DNA from: Nitrososphaerota archaeon | Lineage (GTDB): Archaea > Thermoproteota > Nitrososphaeria > Nitrososphaerales > JACPRH01 | Length of the DNA stretch: 64,000 nt | Direction: 5' to 3' | Assembly (NCBI GenBank): GCA_016190055.1 | Contig: JACPRH010000034.1 | Location: forward strand, 35,652-99,651 | In this document: positions 42,823 through 51,787 of the stretch, piece by piece | How positions within the stretch are numbered: position 1 is the stretch's first letter | Layout of the letters: every line of letters begins with the position of its first letter | Program-made: the position numbers and the translations under genes | Notes under the pieces: generated by a model | Seen by the model: only the letters and a program-made list of their open reading frames with translations | What the model was told of the DNA's origin: nothing | Database searches by the model: none

Positions 42823-43430
42823 CCACTTCGCATCCTCCTCTTGCTTGTGAAGAGCTGCCTCACCGGTTTCTTGGTCACCGCCTTCACTAGGGCTACCGCG
42901 ATCCAGAGTAATCTGATTTTCAAGTCGGTTACCAGTGATCCTTCAAGCTGTTCTTCCTGAAAATTTGGTTTTACAGTGAGGTCAGCTTTAGGCGAAATGT
43001 TGACCAGTGACGCCAGAGACCATAGGTAGCCGCTCACCACTGCTGTTTCAACTGGGCTGCCTAAACCCAGCTCAACATCAGCTGAGAACCTCTCAACTGT
43101 AAGAGACCTTATGAATGTTCTAAAGACGCTTGGGAAATACGGTAGAGACTCCACGAGGCGGCTAACCGTCTCGGGCAAACGGCTCAAATCGGGCCGCTTC
43201 TCCTTCTCCTCCTCTTCCCCCTCCTCCTTCTGCTTCCTTTTTTTCTCTCCTGACGGTATCTTTCTACGGAATGTTAATCCGAGCCAGCTTATGCGAAGGT
43301 TTCCGCTGGTAATTGAGCCCTGCCTCAGCAGCTGCAGCGATACGTGGAGTGGAATGAGTAGAACCGCTGCTAAAGCGATAAGGATGATGATACCGATCGC
43401 AGCGAGAGAATAGTAGAAAAAGTAGGTCAA
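42819..43430 (-). CDS. DUF2953 (YtfI-like) membrane protein
   Basis: A 203-residue protein with an N-terminal membrane helix (residues 5-28, YSLAAIGIIILIALAAVLLIPLH) and a charged low-complexity run (EKKRKQKEEGEEEEKEKR). The C-terminal part FSADVELGLGSPVETAVVSGYLWSLASLVNI resembles DUF2953/YtfI, in which a 'G..dpa.Tg...G.lw' motif recurs. In Bacillus ytfI neighbours ytfJ, the same pairing as here. Function unknown, likely at the cytoplasmic membrane. Confidence 0.75.
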   Translation of the reverse strand: MTYFFYYSLAAIGIIILIALAAVLLIPLHVSLQLLRQGSITSGNLRISWLGLTFRRKIPSGEKKRKQKEEGEEEEKEKRPDLSRLPETVSRLVESLPYFPSVFRTFIRSLTVERFSADVELGLGSPVETAVVSGYLWSLASLVNISPKADLTVKPNFQEEQLEGSLVTDLKIRLLWIAVALVKAVTKKPVRQLFTSKRRMRSG

Positions 43431-43460
43431 CGACGCCCTTCTCTCAACAGGACTTACAGT

Positions 43461-43886
43461 CTACTTCTCTCCTCTTTTCTTCTCCGCTGCTCCTCCCTCT
43501 TCTTCTCCTTCTTCTTCTCTTCCTTTCTTTTCTCTAAGCTTCTCCACAATGGCTGAGGTTAGATCGCCTACGGATTTGGCTAGTGGACCCGGTGCAGATA
43601 ACGGTAGAACTTTGATGCCCTCCGGCCCCCTCACCCCTTTGAAGACAACTATGAGGCCAACAGGCTCTACGCCTGCTCCGCCACCTGCTCCTCCACCTCT
43701 GCCGCCCTCGCCTTTCATACCTTTACCTTCACCTGTACCGGCGCCGAAGCCCATGCCGATTCTTGTAACCGGAATCAGCGTCTTATCCTCCATCTCGATA
43801 CGTTCACCAATAACGTTATTGGTGGACAACACCTTCAGAAGCTCCTCAACCGTCGTCCTAATCTGCTCCTCTCCACTCACAACCAT
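43461..43886 (-). CDS. GerW/YtfJ-like protein
   Basis: A 141-residue protein when started at ATG 43886; the open frame reaches 43952 but the added residues are Cys/Leu-rich and unlike the family. RTTVEELLKVLSTNNVIGERIEMEDKTLIPVTRIGMGFGAG is the GerW opening, followed by a long Gly-rich loop (GEGGRGGGAGGGAG), VEPVGLIVVFKG, and a C-terminal helix ending in a Glu/Lys tail. First gene of a three-gene operon with DUF2953 and a second GerW-like protein. Confidence 0.78.
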   Translation of the reverse strand: MVVSGEEQIRTTVEELLKVLSTNNVIGERIEMEDKTLIPVTRIGMGFGAGTGEGKGMKGEGGRGGGAGGGAGVEPVGLIVVFKGVRGPEGIKVLPLSAPGPLAKSVGDLTSAIVEKLREKKGREEEGEEEGGAAEKKRGEK

Positions 43887-44073
43887 CAACCTCAAACAGA
43901 GATAGCTTTCCAAACATATCAACCTTCGCAAATAGATCTTAAGTTCAGCCAAACTACCTAAATGTTAGATGATCTTCGGTGACTCGACTTAATGGTCTGC
44001 CTAAAATCACTCAATTCTAAATTACATAAGCTGTGTTTTTAACAAAAATGTTTTCCCATAAAAATGAGGAGGA

Positions 44074-44095
44074 GACGATCCTCACTAGGATCGTC
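44074..44095 (-). terminator. Hairpin and T-run after PQQ dehydrogenase 1
   Basis: A perfect 9-bp stem GACGATCCT/AGGATCGTC with a 4-nt loop lies about 20 nt past the stop and on the minus strand is followed by TCCTCCTCATTTTT. The same stem occurs after the second PQQ gene (53508-53528). It looks like an intrinsic-type terminator. Confidence 0.6.
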
Positions 44096-44113
44096 ATCTA
44101 CTATTATCACTGT

Positions 44114-46306
44114 TTACTTCTTTCGCATTACTAGTACTGCTGCTGCAATCAGAGATATTACTGCTACTCCAATTGCTGCATAGGTGACTTCTGAGGGTAG
44201 ACCCGAAGTCTCTGTGACCGATGAGACTACCGTGGTTGTCTGTGTTTGAGCTGGTTGAGTTGAGACTACAGTTGTGGTTGCTGTTGTTGTTGTGGTGGCT
44301 GTTGTGCTTGAGGTTGCTGTCGTAGTTGCGGTTGTGGTGGCGGTGGTGGTTGAGACTGTTGTTGTTGTGGTAGTTGTTGTGGCTGTAGAAGTGATGGTAG
44401 CTGCAGCTTTCTGAGATAGACCCATTGATACAAGTGCGCCGGGAGAACCGGTTACTAAGAACACTTTTGAGTTGCCGTCAGAGTCTGCACCTATTGTTAC
44501 TCCGACTGTGATCGCTGAGCCAACTGTTTTCTCGGTCAGTACTTTACCTGTGTCTGTGTCCAATGCCTTAATGGTGCCATCGCTGAAGCCTGTGATGAGC
44601 AGTCCAGGTGTAATAACCATGTGTGCGCGCTGTTGACCGACCTTATAGAAGTACGTCCACTTGACGTTGCCTGTAGATGCATCTCTGGCTACGATTGTGC
44701 TGTTCATTATCGGAGAGCCTCTGGTTGTGAATAGTTCACCTTTAGATACGTAGGGATGCTCTTTTAACACAGTCACCTGTAACGCTACTGCATAATGGAA
44801 CACAGTTGCTGTCTTAGGATCTAATGACATGTCAGTGCCAAAGACACCATTGTACCAGTATGGGTAAACGTTGCAAGGTAATGTACAGTATTTGCCTGGT
44901 TCACCTGGAGCTTTTGCAGGGTAGCTTATCCAGTTCCACTCTCGCAGATCATACTGGCTGTATGGATCCGGTCTATAGTACTTTATACCCCCTTGATCAA
45001 GAGTCTTTGAAGCGGCAGAACCTATCTGTCCCCAAGTTATTTGATCTTTTACAGTATCAACAGTCCACACAGGCTTGCCTGTCTTGGCGTCCATTGCGTA
45101 GAGAATGCCTTCTTTACATCCCTTAATGTACACTTTGCCAATGGTAGGTACTTCTGCTAGTACTCCGCTCCAGTTGCAGTCATAGTCGTAAGGATCATGC
45201 GGGAACGGCTGTAGCCACCAGGCGCGCTTTCCTGCGTTCATGTCAATAGCCATGATAGTGCTTCCGTACAACCTTGGTCCGGGTGTTTGAGACATGTTCG
45301 AGTAGGGTCCTTGGTTGCCTGTCTGTGTGTATAGGATGCCGGTGTCTTCATCTACTACCATTTGGCCCCAGTTGGCTGTTACTCCACCCCACATGCTTGG
45401 TGCCTGTCCGGGTTGAGCCCAGTCCCATTCTAGTCCTGCTTGGTTCTTAGCTGCTACATCGCTGCATGGATAGGTTTGGAAGAAGCCTATATTGCATTCC
45501 TGTAGGGCCCAGTCTTTGGTGGGTACGTCTTGAGGTGGGTAGCTGAAGACTCGCCACAGGACATTGTAGGGTGCATCCATGCTGATGCCCATTGTTACGT
45601 GTCTGGAGTCTGGTCCTACTAGGGTGCTATGCATGCTGCCGGGGAGTACGAAGATGAACTGCTTGCCTTTCTCATAGGTTCCAACTTGGTTCATGCTGGG
45701 TAGGTTGTAGTTTGTTCCATACTTGTACAGATTGCCTGGTACATCTTTGCATAGATCTTCGACTCGGAACTTGTCTTTGCCGGTCTTAGCGTCTACTGCG
45801 TAGAAGTCGCAGGCTGCGCCGAAGTCAAGTATTGCGTCTCCAGCTTCCCAGTATCGGATGCCGTGGAAGTGCGCGATGCTAGATATTACTACGGGTAACC
45901 GCTCTCTCGCAGCTGTGATGTTGATTGTGTAGTCGTGTGTCCAGAGCTGCTTTCCGGTCTTGGCGTCAATTGCGTATAGGCGTTTGTAGTTAGTCATTAC
46001 ATATACTACACCGCTGCGAACAATCGGTGGAGTGCTCGCGCCTTCACCTAGAGTAACTGATTGTATCGCACTTGGTGCTGCAGATTTGCTTCCTAATGGG
46101 AATATCCACTTGACTTCAAGGTTGTCCACGTTGCCCTTGTTGATCTGTGTCTGTGGGCTGTAGTTTTGTGCCCACGAATTGCCGTTGACGTTCTGCCAAT
46201 CCTTACCATTGTCTGCTAGTGGCGCTGCGTATGCGAATGTTGTTGCGAATGTGCTGAACGCGAGAACAGCTAGTACAGTAACTCTGATAAAGTTTAGATA
46301 ATTCAT
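44114..46306 (-). CDS. PQQ-dependent dehydrogenase 1, secreted and membrane-anchored
   Basis: From ATG 46306 the protein has 730 residues. This start is chosen because a TATA box (GGTTTATATTG, about 46338-46348) lies between it and the farther ATG at 46363. A signal peptide (to about residue 27) precedes an eight-bladed propeller with repeats such as VYVMTNYKRLYAIDAKTGKQLW and ATGNVKWTY. PHDPYDYDCNWSG contains the catalytic Asp and a second Asp two residues on (codons near 45187-45179), the extra acid of lanthanide-type PQQ alcohol dehydrogenases. No Cys-Cys pair is seen. A Thr-rich stalk and C-terminal helix ending MRKK anchor it. It should oxidise an alcohol or sugar outside the membrane; the acceptor is unknown. 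Confidence 0.88.
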   Translation of the reverse strand: MNYLNFIRVTVLAVLAFSTFATTFAYAAPLADNGKDWQNVNGNSWAQNYSPQTQINKGNVDNLEVKWIFPLGSKSAAPSAIQSVTLGEGASTPPIVRSGVVYVMTNYKRLYAIDAKTGKQLWTHDYTINITAARERLPVVISSIAHFHGIRYWEAGDAILDFGAACDFYAVDAKTGKDKFRVEDLCKDVPGNLYKYGTNYNLPSMNQVGTYEKGKQFIFVLPGSMHSTLVGPDSRHVTMGISMDAPYNVLWRVFSYPPQDVPTKDWALQECNIGFFQTYPCSDVAAKNQAGLEWDWAQPGQAPSMWGGVTANWGQMVVDEDTGILYTQTGNQGPYSNMSQTPGPRLYGSTIMAIDMNAGKRAWWLQPFPHDPYDYDCNWSGVLAEVPTIGKVYIKGCKEGILYAMDAKTGKPVWTVDTVKDQITWGQIGSAASKTLDQGGIKYYRPDPYSQYDLREWNWISYPAKAPGEPGKYCTLPCNVYPYWYNGVFGTDMSLDPKTATVFHYAVALQVTVLKEHPYVSKGELFTTRGSPIMNSTIVARDASTGNVKWTYFYKVGQQRAHMVITPGLLITGFSDGTIKALDTDTGKVLTEKTVGSAITVGVTIGADSDGNSKVFLVTGSPGALVSMGLSQKAAATITSTATTTTTTTTVSTTTATTTATTTATSSTTATTTTTATTTVVSTQPAQTQTTTVVSSVTETSGLPSEVTYAAIGVAVISLIAAAVLVMRKK

Positions 46307-46612
46307 GTACTTTCGAAAGAGCCGCAAAGCTGGACACAATATAAACCTTGTGCAAAAAGACATGAATAAAACATATACTTTGAGCCAAATCTATAAACAA
46401 GATATAAACCTAATCCAGCAAAATATTGTAACACACAAAGGAGTAATTGGAATAGTTGGGCAGAAAAACGGCAAGAAAAAGATGCGAAAATCTGTCTGTC
46501 TTGTTAAGCTATTTCCTCATCACTAGTATCGCTCTATACGATGGCAATTCGAAGCGGACAGCATAAATGCGCCCAAGTCAGAAGGTTAGCAAATATTGGA
46601 TCTGATGTTTAG

Positions 46613-46888
46613 ATGACTACCGCCGCTTCTTACTATGTGTATATTTTGAAGTGCAGGACGGGGCATCTTTACACGGGCTATACGAACAATGTGAAGAGAC
46701 GTTTATCTGAACATCGTAAGGGAACTGCGTCAAAGTTCACGAGAAGCAGGCTTCCAGTCACCCTCATGTACCAGGAGCGGCTTAGAAGTCGCGCAGAAGC
46801 TATGAGACGGGAGATCGAGGTCAAGAAAATGTCTAGAGCAAGTAAGCTCAGGTTATGCCGCCCTATTGCTAAGCAAGCTAAGCACTAA
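46613..46888 (+). CDS. GIY-YIG nuclease domain protein (UPF0213-like)
   Basis: A 91-residue protein: YYVYILKCRTGHLYTGYTNNVKRRLSEHRKGTASKFTRSRLPVTLMYQE. The GIY-YIG core (YVYILKC...LYTGYT), catalytic Arg (KRRL) and Glu in AEAMRREIEVKK are present. Stand-alone proteins of this size are close to UPF0213/SLX1-type nucleases with unproven substrates. Single gene. Confidence 0.9.
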   Translation: MTTAASYYVYILKCRTGHLYTGYTNNVKRRLSEHRKGTASKFTRSRLPVTLMYQERLRSRAEAMRREIEVKKMSRASKLRLCRPIAKQAKH

Positions 46889-47146
46889 TTTGTACGTGTA
46901 GATATCGAGATAGAGAGACTGCCGTCCAGCTGAGTAGCAGATATCACATAGATGCGTCTCGCTGGTTATGCAAAGATGTTGGTTTCTAGTCTATGCTGTC
47001 TTGTGTCATTTTGCTTGAGTTCTGCTTAGTGATGTTGGTTTCACCGGATGCTCAGAGAGACAAAAACCATTTGATGTAACATTTAGATTAACTAGAAATC
47101 AAAACGTATATATGTAATAAAATGATTACATAGTTGGTGGAGATGT

Positions 47147-47455
47147 GTGCCCACGTTAGAAGAGCTTGCGGGAAAGATGAAGGCGCTAGGGCATCCGTTG
47201 AGACTGAAGATAGCGGCTCTCTTAGCTAAGAAAGGAGAGGACATGTACTTGAATGAAATCGCGAACGATCTAGGAATCAACAGGGCGCTAGCTAAGATAC
47301 ATCTGAAGAAGCTTGAACGGGCGGGCATAGTCAAGAGCCGTGTAGTCTTGGTAGAGGATGAAGCGCGAGCACTCCGATACTATAAGCTCCAAGAATTCGA
47401 TGTCCACGTATCACCTGAACTTCTCAAAAAGGAGGTGAGAAAGAACGGAAACTAG
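47147..47455 (+). CDS. ArsR-like winged-helix regulator
   Basis: A 102-residue protein starting at GTG 47147: LEELAGKMKALGHPLRLKIAALLAKKGEDMYLNEIANDLGINRALAKIHLKKLERAGIVKSRVVL. No ArsR metal cysteines are seen. TATA-like TATATATGTAATAAAAT precedes the start by about 25-45 nt. It is followed after 7 nt by a small membrane coiled-coil gene, a pairing suggesting a shared operon in which the membrane protein relays a signal. Confidence 0.85.
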   Translation: MPTLEELAGKMKALGHPLRLKIAALLAKKGEDMYLNEIANDLGINRALAKIHLKKLERAGIVKSRVVLVEDEARALRYYKLQEFDVHVSPELLKKEVRKNGN

Positions 47456-47462
47456 AAAAATA

Positions 47463-47705
47463 ATGCTCTTAGGAGTCTGGTCATTCTCAATAATCTGGCT
47501 ACTTGGAATAATTGTACTACGAGGAGATCTCTTCACTGCCCTGATACTGTTCTTCTTCGCCACAATATTCAGCATAGCCGCAGCCGCGTTGCCGGAGAAG
47601 ATGGAGCCCTCGTCCGAACTACTCACCGAACTCCAAAACATAAAGACGAAGATGGATGCTCTAAGCAAAGAAGTCGAGCAAATCAAGAAGGAAATCGAAG
47701 AGTAG
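47463..47705 (+). CDS. Small membrane protein with C-terminal coiled coil
   Basis: An 80-residue protein with two membrane helices (LLGVWSFSIIWLLGIIVL; ALILFFFATIFSIAAAAL) and a coiled coil (ELLTELQNIKTKMDALSKEVEQIKKEIEE). It follows the ArsR-like gene by 7 nt. Function unknown; association with the regulator is inferred from adjacency. Confidence 0.75.
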   Translation: MLLGVWSFSIIWLLGIIVLRGDLFTALILFFFATIFSIAAAALPEKMEPSSELLTELQNIKTKMDALSKEVEQIKKEIEE

Positions 47706-47730
47706 CAGAAACTAGGTATTACCTGGTGGC

Positions 47731-47757
47731 GGCGCCCCATCCATATGGGTGGGGCCC
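47731..47757. terminator. GC-rich palindrome between convergent genes
   Basis: GGCGCCCCATCCATATGG followed by GTGGGGCCC forms a long near-perfect inverted repeat (CCCCATCCATATGGGTGGGG core) 26 nt after one stop and 23 nt before the other. It probably terminates transcription from both sides. Confidence 0.55.
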
Positions 47758-48370
47758 ACTTTCTTCTGGGGTTGTTAAGTTACCGATGGAAGTTTCTCGC
47801 TGAAGCTTTGTATATTTCTCCTGGGACTGCAAGATTGCCGTTGAATGTATCGTAGAAGCTTTCGCCGTGGCTTGTAGGTGAGCTAGCGACGTAGCCGGCT
47901 GGTCCTATGCCTGCAATTTCAGTTGTAGTGACGACTACTGCGGCTCTAGGTTTTGTGCAGAAGCTGAAAGTTCCAGTTTGTCCGGGAAGGATGCCGTTAA
48001 CATAGTGCGCGAATGTTATCCAATTGCCGTCGACCGATGACGATATTCCCGGTCCCTTTACGTTATGCACTTCACCGACTGCTAGATTTGCGGCAGCTTG
48101 GACTCCGAACCATGCGACTCCTCCGAAAGATGTCCCTGTTGTGGTCGGCGGCTTGAAGTTGATGTTGTGCACTGTATACTGCCAAGTTTGGTCGCGGGGG
48201 CGATTATCAGTGCAGCCGTTAAGGTGTTTGACTGTGATGCTGATTTGCCCTTGTGTAGTAGGTTCTGTCCAAGTGAAGGAGTACTGATCGATCAACTTGG
48301 GTTTTGCTGCTGCGAATGTACTCAGATTCAATATCAATAGGGACAAGATGATAAAAATACTTGATATGAC

Positions 48371-49894
48371 GTACACGTTTACCGTTTTGAAGTTGGTTGG
48401 CTCAGGTAGCTCATCGCGTAGTTGAAGAAGTTCTCGGTTCTCAGGGTGCATGTTTCTCTGATACTCATCAGAACGGCGTGGGCCTCAGCTCCCTGATCTG
48501 ACTGGTTCCCGTATGTTATTTTCCTGATTACGACGCTTGATCTCAGAGCCCTCTCGGCAGCGTTGTTGTTCCAGTCGACACCATCCTCCTCTAGGAAGGT
48601 GAAGAGCATCCCTCTCTCCCTCCTGAGGCGCTTAAGGAACCTCGTGCAATTCTTCTCATCAACACAGGAGTATGAGGCGATGAGCGCATCGATCCTCGCT
48701 TCAAGCCTTCCTTTCACCCTCAGACGCTCGACTGGGTCTTTAACCCTCTCGCCCATCCTTATCGAATCCCGAAGTATCCTTCTGAGCCTCTTCGAGAACG
48801 GAGTGAACTCTCGGCCAGGACTCTTGTACTTGCTGGTGTCCTTTATCTCTCTTAGATAGTGGACGAGGCAGCGCTGGTGCTCTTTGCCAACATGGTTCCA
48901 TGCAGGCCAAGAGTCGCTGATTACGGTCCCTTCGTAATCGCCGAGTACCTTCTGGGGGACGTCCTTGCCCCTGGATTTCGCCACCTCGTAGATGACGCTC
49001 CACCTCCCTATGAATGTCCAGAGCCAATGGTTCTTCCCCTTTATCCTCCAGCTTGTCTCATCCCCGCCCAGGCTCGCTTCCCTCCGGAGTTCATCTTTCA
49101 GCTCCTCATATCTCGGGCCGAAGGCATCGGCGACGCTGATCACGCAGTGGAACATCGCTGCCTCCGTGAGGTCGAGGTTGAAGAGCAGCTTCAGGAGAGA
49201 GCCTATCTTCTCGTAAGACATCCCGAGGAGCTTCAGCGAGACGATGAGGAAGGAGCATCAGCCTCAGACCGAACCTCTCGTTGCTTCCTCCGTTGATCAC
49301 GTTGGGTATGGCTGGAGCAACCTGCCTCCTGCACCTGCAGCAGTACCTTCTCCTCATGACGTACTCGGTGACGACTATCCTTGCGGGAACGATGTCCTCG
49401 ACTATTCTGGTGTATGAGTCGGTGTGATTCTCCGAGAGGACGCCGCCGCACCTGGGGCAGGTTGATTGGTCAAGTTCGATGGTCTCGTCAACATGTTCTG
49501 GCCTGCTCCTGCTCGCGCCCTGATGTCCATCCCTCCTCCCGGATTTCTTGTACCGCTTCCTGTCAAGGGAGGCCTTTGCGTCAATACTCCTGGCCACGAC
49601 AGCGGTCACGGTTGTCTTCAGGGCGAGCAGCTCCTCCCTCAGCTCCCTGTTCTCGGACTCGAGCTTCGCCACTCGATCTTGAAACTCAGCATTCTTGGCT
49701 TTCAACCCTGTATTCTCCGCTTCGATTTCAGCACAGCGTCTCCTGTAGTATTCGAGTTCGTCAGCACCGAAACCATTGCCAGAGCAAGCGCTGGTATCAG
49801 ACACAAGGACAGGTTATCACAATCAAGACAAATCTACACATGCCAACAGAAAGATACCTTCAATTCAAATCACTTCAAAACGGTAAACGTGTAC
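48371..49894 (-). mobile_element. IS66-family insertion sequence, complete ends
   Basis: A 1524-bp element. Terminal inverted repeats of 23 bp begin GTACACGTTTACCGTTTTG at 48371 and, on the other strand, at 49894. An 8-bp target duplication GATATGAC occurs at 48363-48370 and 49895-49902; 8 bp is the IS66 value. The element carries one TnpC-type transposase gene that is frameshifted. Perfect TSDs suggest recent insertion. Confidence 0.93.
48379..49804 (-). pseudogene. IS66 transposase (TnpC type), interrupted by a frameshift
   Basis: Two frames together make one DDE transposase. 49804 onward encodes a leucine-zipper-like start (YYRRRCAEIEAENTGLKAKN), GRRDGHQGA, and a zinc finger CPRCGG...CCRCRRQV. 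Near 49250-49256 the frame changes: the first frame runs on as nonsense, and the second continues FLIVSLKLLGMSYEKIGSLL. It holds the catalytic residues in GGDETSWRIKGKNHWLWTF, TVISDSWPAWNH and NNAAERALRS. The second frame alone runs 48379-49221. The element is probably non-autonomous unless programmed frameshifting, unusual for this gene, occurs. Confidence 0.85.
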
Positions 49895-50020
49895 GATATG
49901 ACTATTAATGGTTTAGACTTCATACATATCGAAGATTAGTACTAGGGTTTTCGGATATTTATTTGAGTTGATTACAAATTAAGAGATAGTAACCTAAGTG
50001 TTTGAAGCACCCTACGATGG

Positions 50021-50605
50021 TTAAGACTGTTTTTGTTTCCGTTTTACTTTACTTTGTTTTTCTAGTCTGTCTAGTCTCTTGTCTATCTGTTTAATCATGG
50101 TCTGTAGGCGGGTTCGTCCGCGTTTGAGTACGCGTATTTGTTCGTCAACTGGTTTGTCTTCCAAGTTTTTTCCGAACGGGAGAAATGCAAACGGCTTAGG
50201 TGACGGGGGCAGTTTAGTCTCTAGCATGTCGCGGGCGAATTCGCGGAATAGGTTGCTGATCGCCTCTGCCATCTGCTGCTGCTTCTTCATGGCGACCTCT
50301 AAGAGCCGTTTGCCTTCATTTGTTATTTCGTAGGTCTTCTTTTTTCGCTGGCCTTCGCTTTTCCACTGTCCTACGATGTAACTGTTTTCTTCTAGCTCCT
50401 TGAGTATGGGATAGACTCCGCCGGCTGTTAATGTCCAGACGCCTAGTGTTTCTTCCTTGATTTTTTTCATGATATCGTAGCCTGTTAAAGGCTCTTTGTT
50501 GAGAAGCGTAAGTATCACCAGCTTGGTGTAGCCTTTACGCATCGCCGTCTCCCACATCTCAGCTATCTGCTCAGCTCTACCCTCGCCGCCGCTACCTCTA
50601 CTCAT
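50021..50605 (-). CDS. PadR family transcriptional regulator
   Basis: A 194-residue protein with a PadR winged helix (GYTKLVILTLLNKEPLTGYDIMKKIKEETLGVWTLTAGGVYPILKELEENSYI) and a C-terminal helical dimer domain ending in a Lys/Arg-rich coil. It is divergent from an ABC exporter operon, the classic arrangement for PadR control of a drug exporter. A near-palindrome CCGCTACATATGGCGG (50722-50737) lies between the ABC TATA box and start. Confidence 0.9.
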   Translation of the reverse strand: MSRGSGGEGRAEQIAEMWETAMRKGYTKLVILTLLNKEPLTGYDIMKKIKEETLGVWTLTAGGVYPILKELEENSYIVGQWKSEGQRKKKTYEITNEGKRLLEVAMKKQQQMAEAISNLFREFARDMLETKLPPSPKPFAFLPFGKNLEDKPVDEQIRVLKRGRTRLQTMIKQIDKRLDRLEKQSKVKRKQKQS

Positions 50606-50696
50606 TCACTCAACGTACCTCAGAGTAGTTTGCGCTGGAAGAAAGAAGGAAGGAAGGGCGGAAGCCGGCGTTCATTGAGTCCCGCTCAGGTGAGCA

Positions 50697-50737
50697 GTAT
50701 ATTTAAATGCTATATATTTTGCCGCTACATATGGCGG
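50697..50737 (+). promoter_or_regulatory. ABC exporter promoter with candidate PadR site
   Basis: Two TATA-like runs (about 50699-50708 and 50710-50720) precede a near-palindrome CCGCTACATATGGCGG at 50722-50737, which overlaps the expected transcription start. Position suits repression by the divergent PadR protein. Inference only. Confidence 0.4.
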
Positions 50738-50751
50738 AGAAGTAGTAATAG

Positions 50752-51780
50752 TTGACTGCAGAGAGCAACGCCATGATTGAGGTCAAGAACCTCACCAAGA
50801 AGTTTAACGATTTCACCGCTGTCGATGATGTCTCTTTTGACGTTAAGCACGGCGAGATATTCGGTTTACTTGGTCCCAACGGGGCGGGAAAGTCTACGAC
50901 AATTAGGATGCTTGCCACGTTGACAAGACCTACTGCTGGCACCATCAAAATCGGCGGCCAAGACGTCGTAAAGGATGACGACAGGGTAAGGCGTCTCGTC
51001 GGCTTGGTCTCGGAGAAGGTGATACTTTACGAGCGGTTAACCGCTAAAGAGAATCTTTGGTTCTTCGGAAAGCTCTACAACATCCCGAGTGACATCCTCA
51101 ACCAGCGGATTGATGATCTGCTGGAGATGGTTCAGCTCAGCCAGTGGAAGAACGCTAAGGCCGGTACCTTCTCAACGGGTATGCGGCAGCGAATGAATGT
51201 GATACGGGCGCTGCTTAACGCGCCGCAGGTGCTTTTCCTAGATGAGCCCACGTTAGGCCTGGATCCTCAGTCATCAGTTGAGATCAGGGAGTTCGTGAGG
51301 AAGATCAGTAAGGAGAGCAAGACAACGATCATTCTCACCACACATATGATGGTTGACGCTGACATGCTCTGCGACCGAATAGGCATAATGGATCACGGAA
51401 AGATCGTAGCGCTTGACACATCCAAGAATCTGAAGAAGATGATTTCAGGAGCCGATCACAACATACTGAATCTGGACGTCGCGAACCTAACCACCAGAGC
51501 TGTTGCGTCTATACGATCCCTCAAATGCGCCACATCGGTTTCTCAGGAGAGCTCCACTCGCCTCAAAGTTCACACTACCGGCGACGAAGCATTCGACACG
51601 ATAATCGATACTTTGAGGGCTGAGAAGTGCAGGATAAACTCGGTGGAGCATCTTGAACCCTCGCTCGAAGATGTGTTTCTCCACATAACCGGTCGCGACG
51701 TTAGGGACAAGGCGGATCAGAAGCCGTCGATGCAGTCTGAGCACCGTCATTTCATGATGCCGAGGAGCAGAGTTAGGTGA
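50752..51780 (+). CDS. ABC transporter ATP-binding protein (DrrA-like, ABC-2 exporter)
   Basis: A 342-residue ATPase: Walker A LLGPNGAGKSTTIRML, Q-loop region, signature FSTGMRQRMNVIRALL (STGMRQR variant of LSGGQ), Walker B VLFLDEPTLGLDP and the His switch ILTTHMM. The C-terminal 100 residues are the extension typical of DrrA/NatA proteins. The frame begins at TTG 50752; ATG 50773 (MIEVKNLTKKF) is also possible. It is coupled to the permease gene and would power export of a drug, lipid or other hydrophobic compound. Confidence 0.94.
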   Translation: MTAESNAMIEVKNLTKKFNDFTAVDDVSFDVKHGEIFGLLGPNGAGKSTTIRMLATLTRPTAGTIKIGGQDVVKDDDRVRRLVGLVSEKVILYERLTAKENLWFFGKLYNIPSDILNQRIDDLLEMVQLSQWKNAKAGTFSTGMRQRMNVIRALLNAPQVLFLDEPTLGLDPQSSVEIREFVRKISKESKTTIILTTHMMVDADMLCDRIGIMDHGKIVALDTSKNLKKMISGADHNILNLDVANLTTRAVASIRSLKCATSVSQESSTRLKVHTTGDEAFDTIIDTLRAEKCRINSVEHLEPSLEDVFLHITGRDVRDKADQKPSMQSEHRHFMMPRSRVR

Positions 51781-51787
51781 GTGGTTG

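Larger units (their letters stand above)
47780..49923 (-). pseudogene. Secreted-protein gene split by an IS66 insertion
   Basis: The body (47780-48370) encodes a secreted beta-rich protein with Cys residues (SFTWTEPTTQGQISITVKHLNGC..., ending YKASARNFHR). Its first codons lie beyond the IS: removing 48371-49902 joins ATG AAG TCT AAA CCA TTA ATA (from 49923) to GTC ATA TCA, giving MKSKPLIVISSIFIILSLL, a complete signal peptide. The insertion thus lies in the signal-peptide codons. As it stands the frame begins within the IS with unrelated residues, so export is probably lost. I do not recognise the family. Confidence 0.8.

Noticed and set aside
46305..46526. 73-residue plus-strand frame
   Set aside because: It overlaps the promoter of PQQ dehydrogenase 1 and lacks coding character.
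48379..48451. N-terminus of the secreted protein reading MHPENREL...
   Set aside because: These codons belong to the IS66 end; the native start is at 49923 beyond the element.
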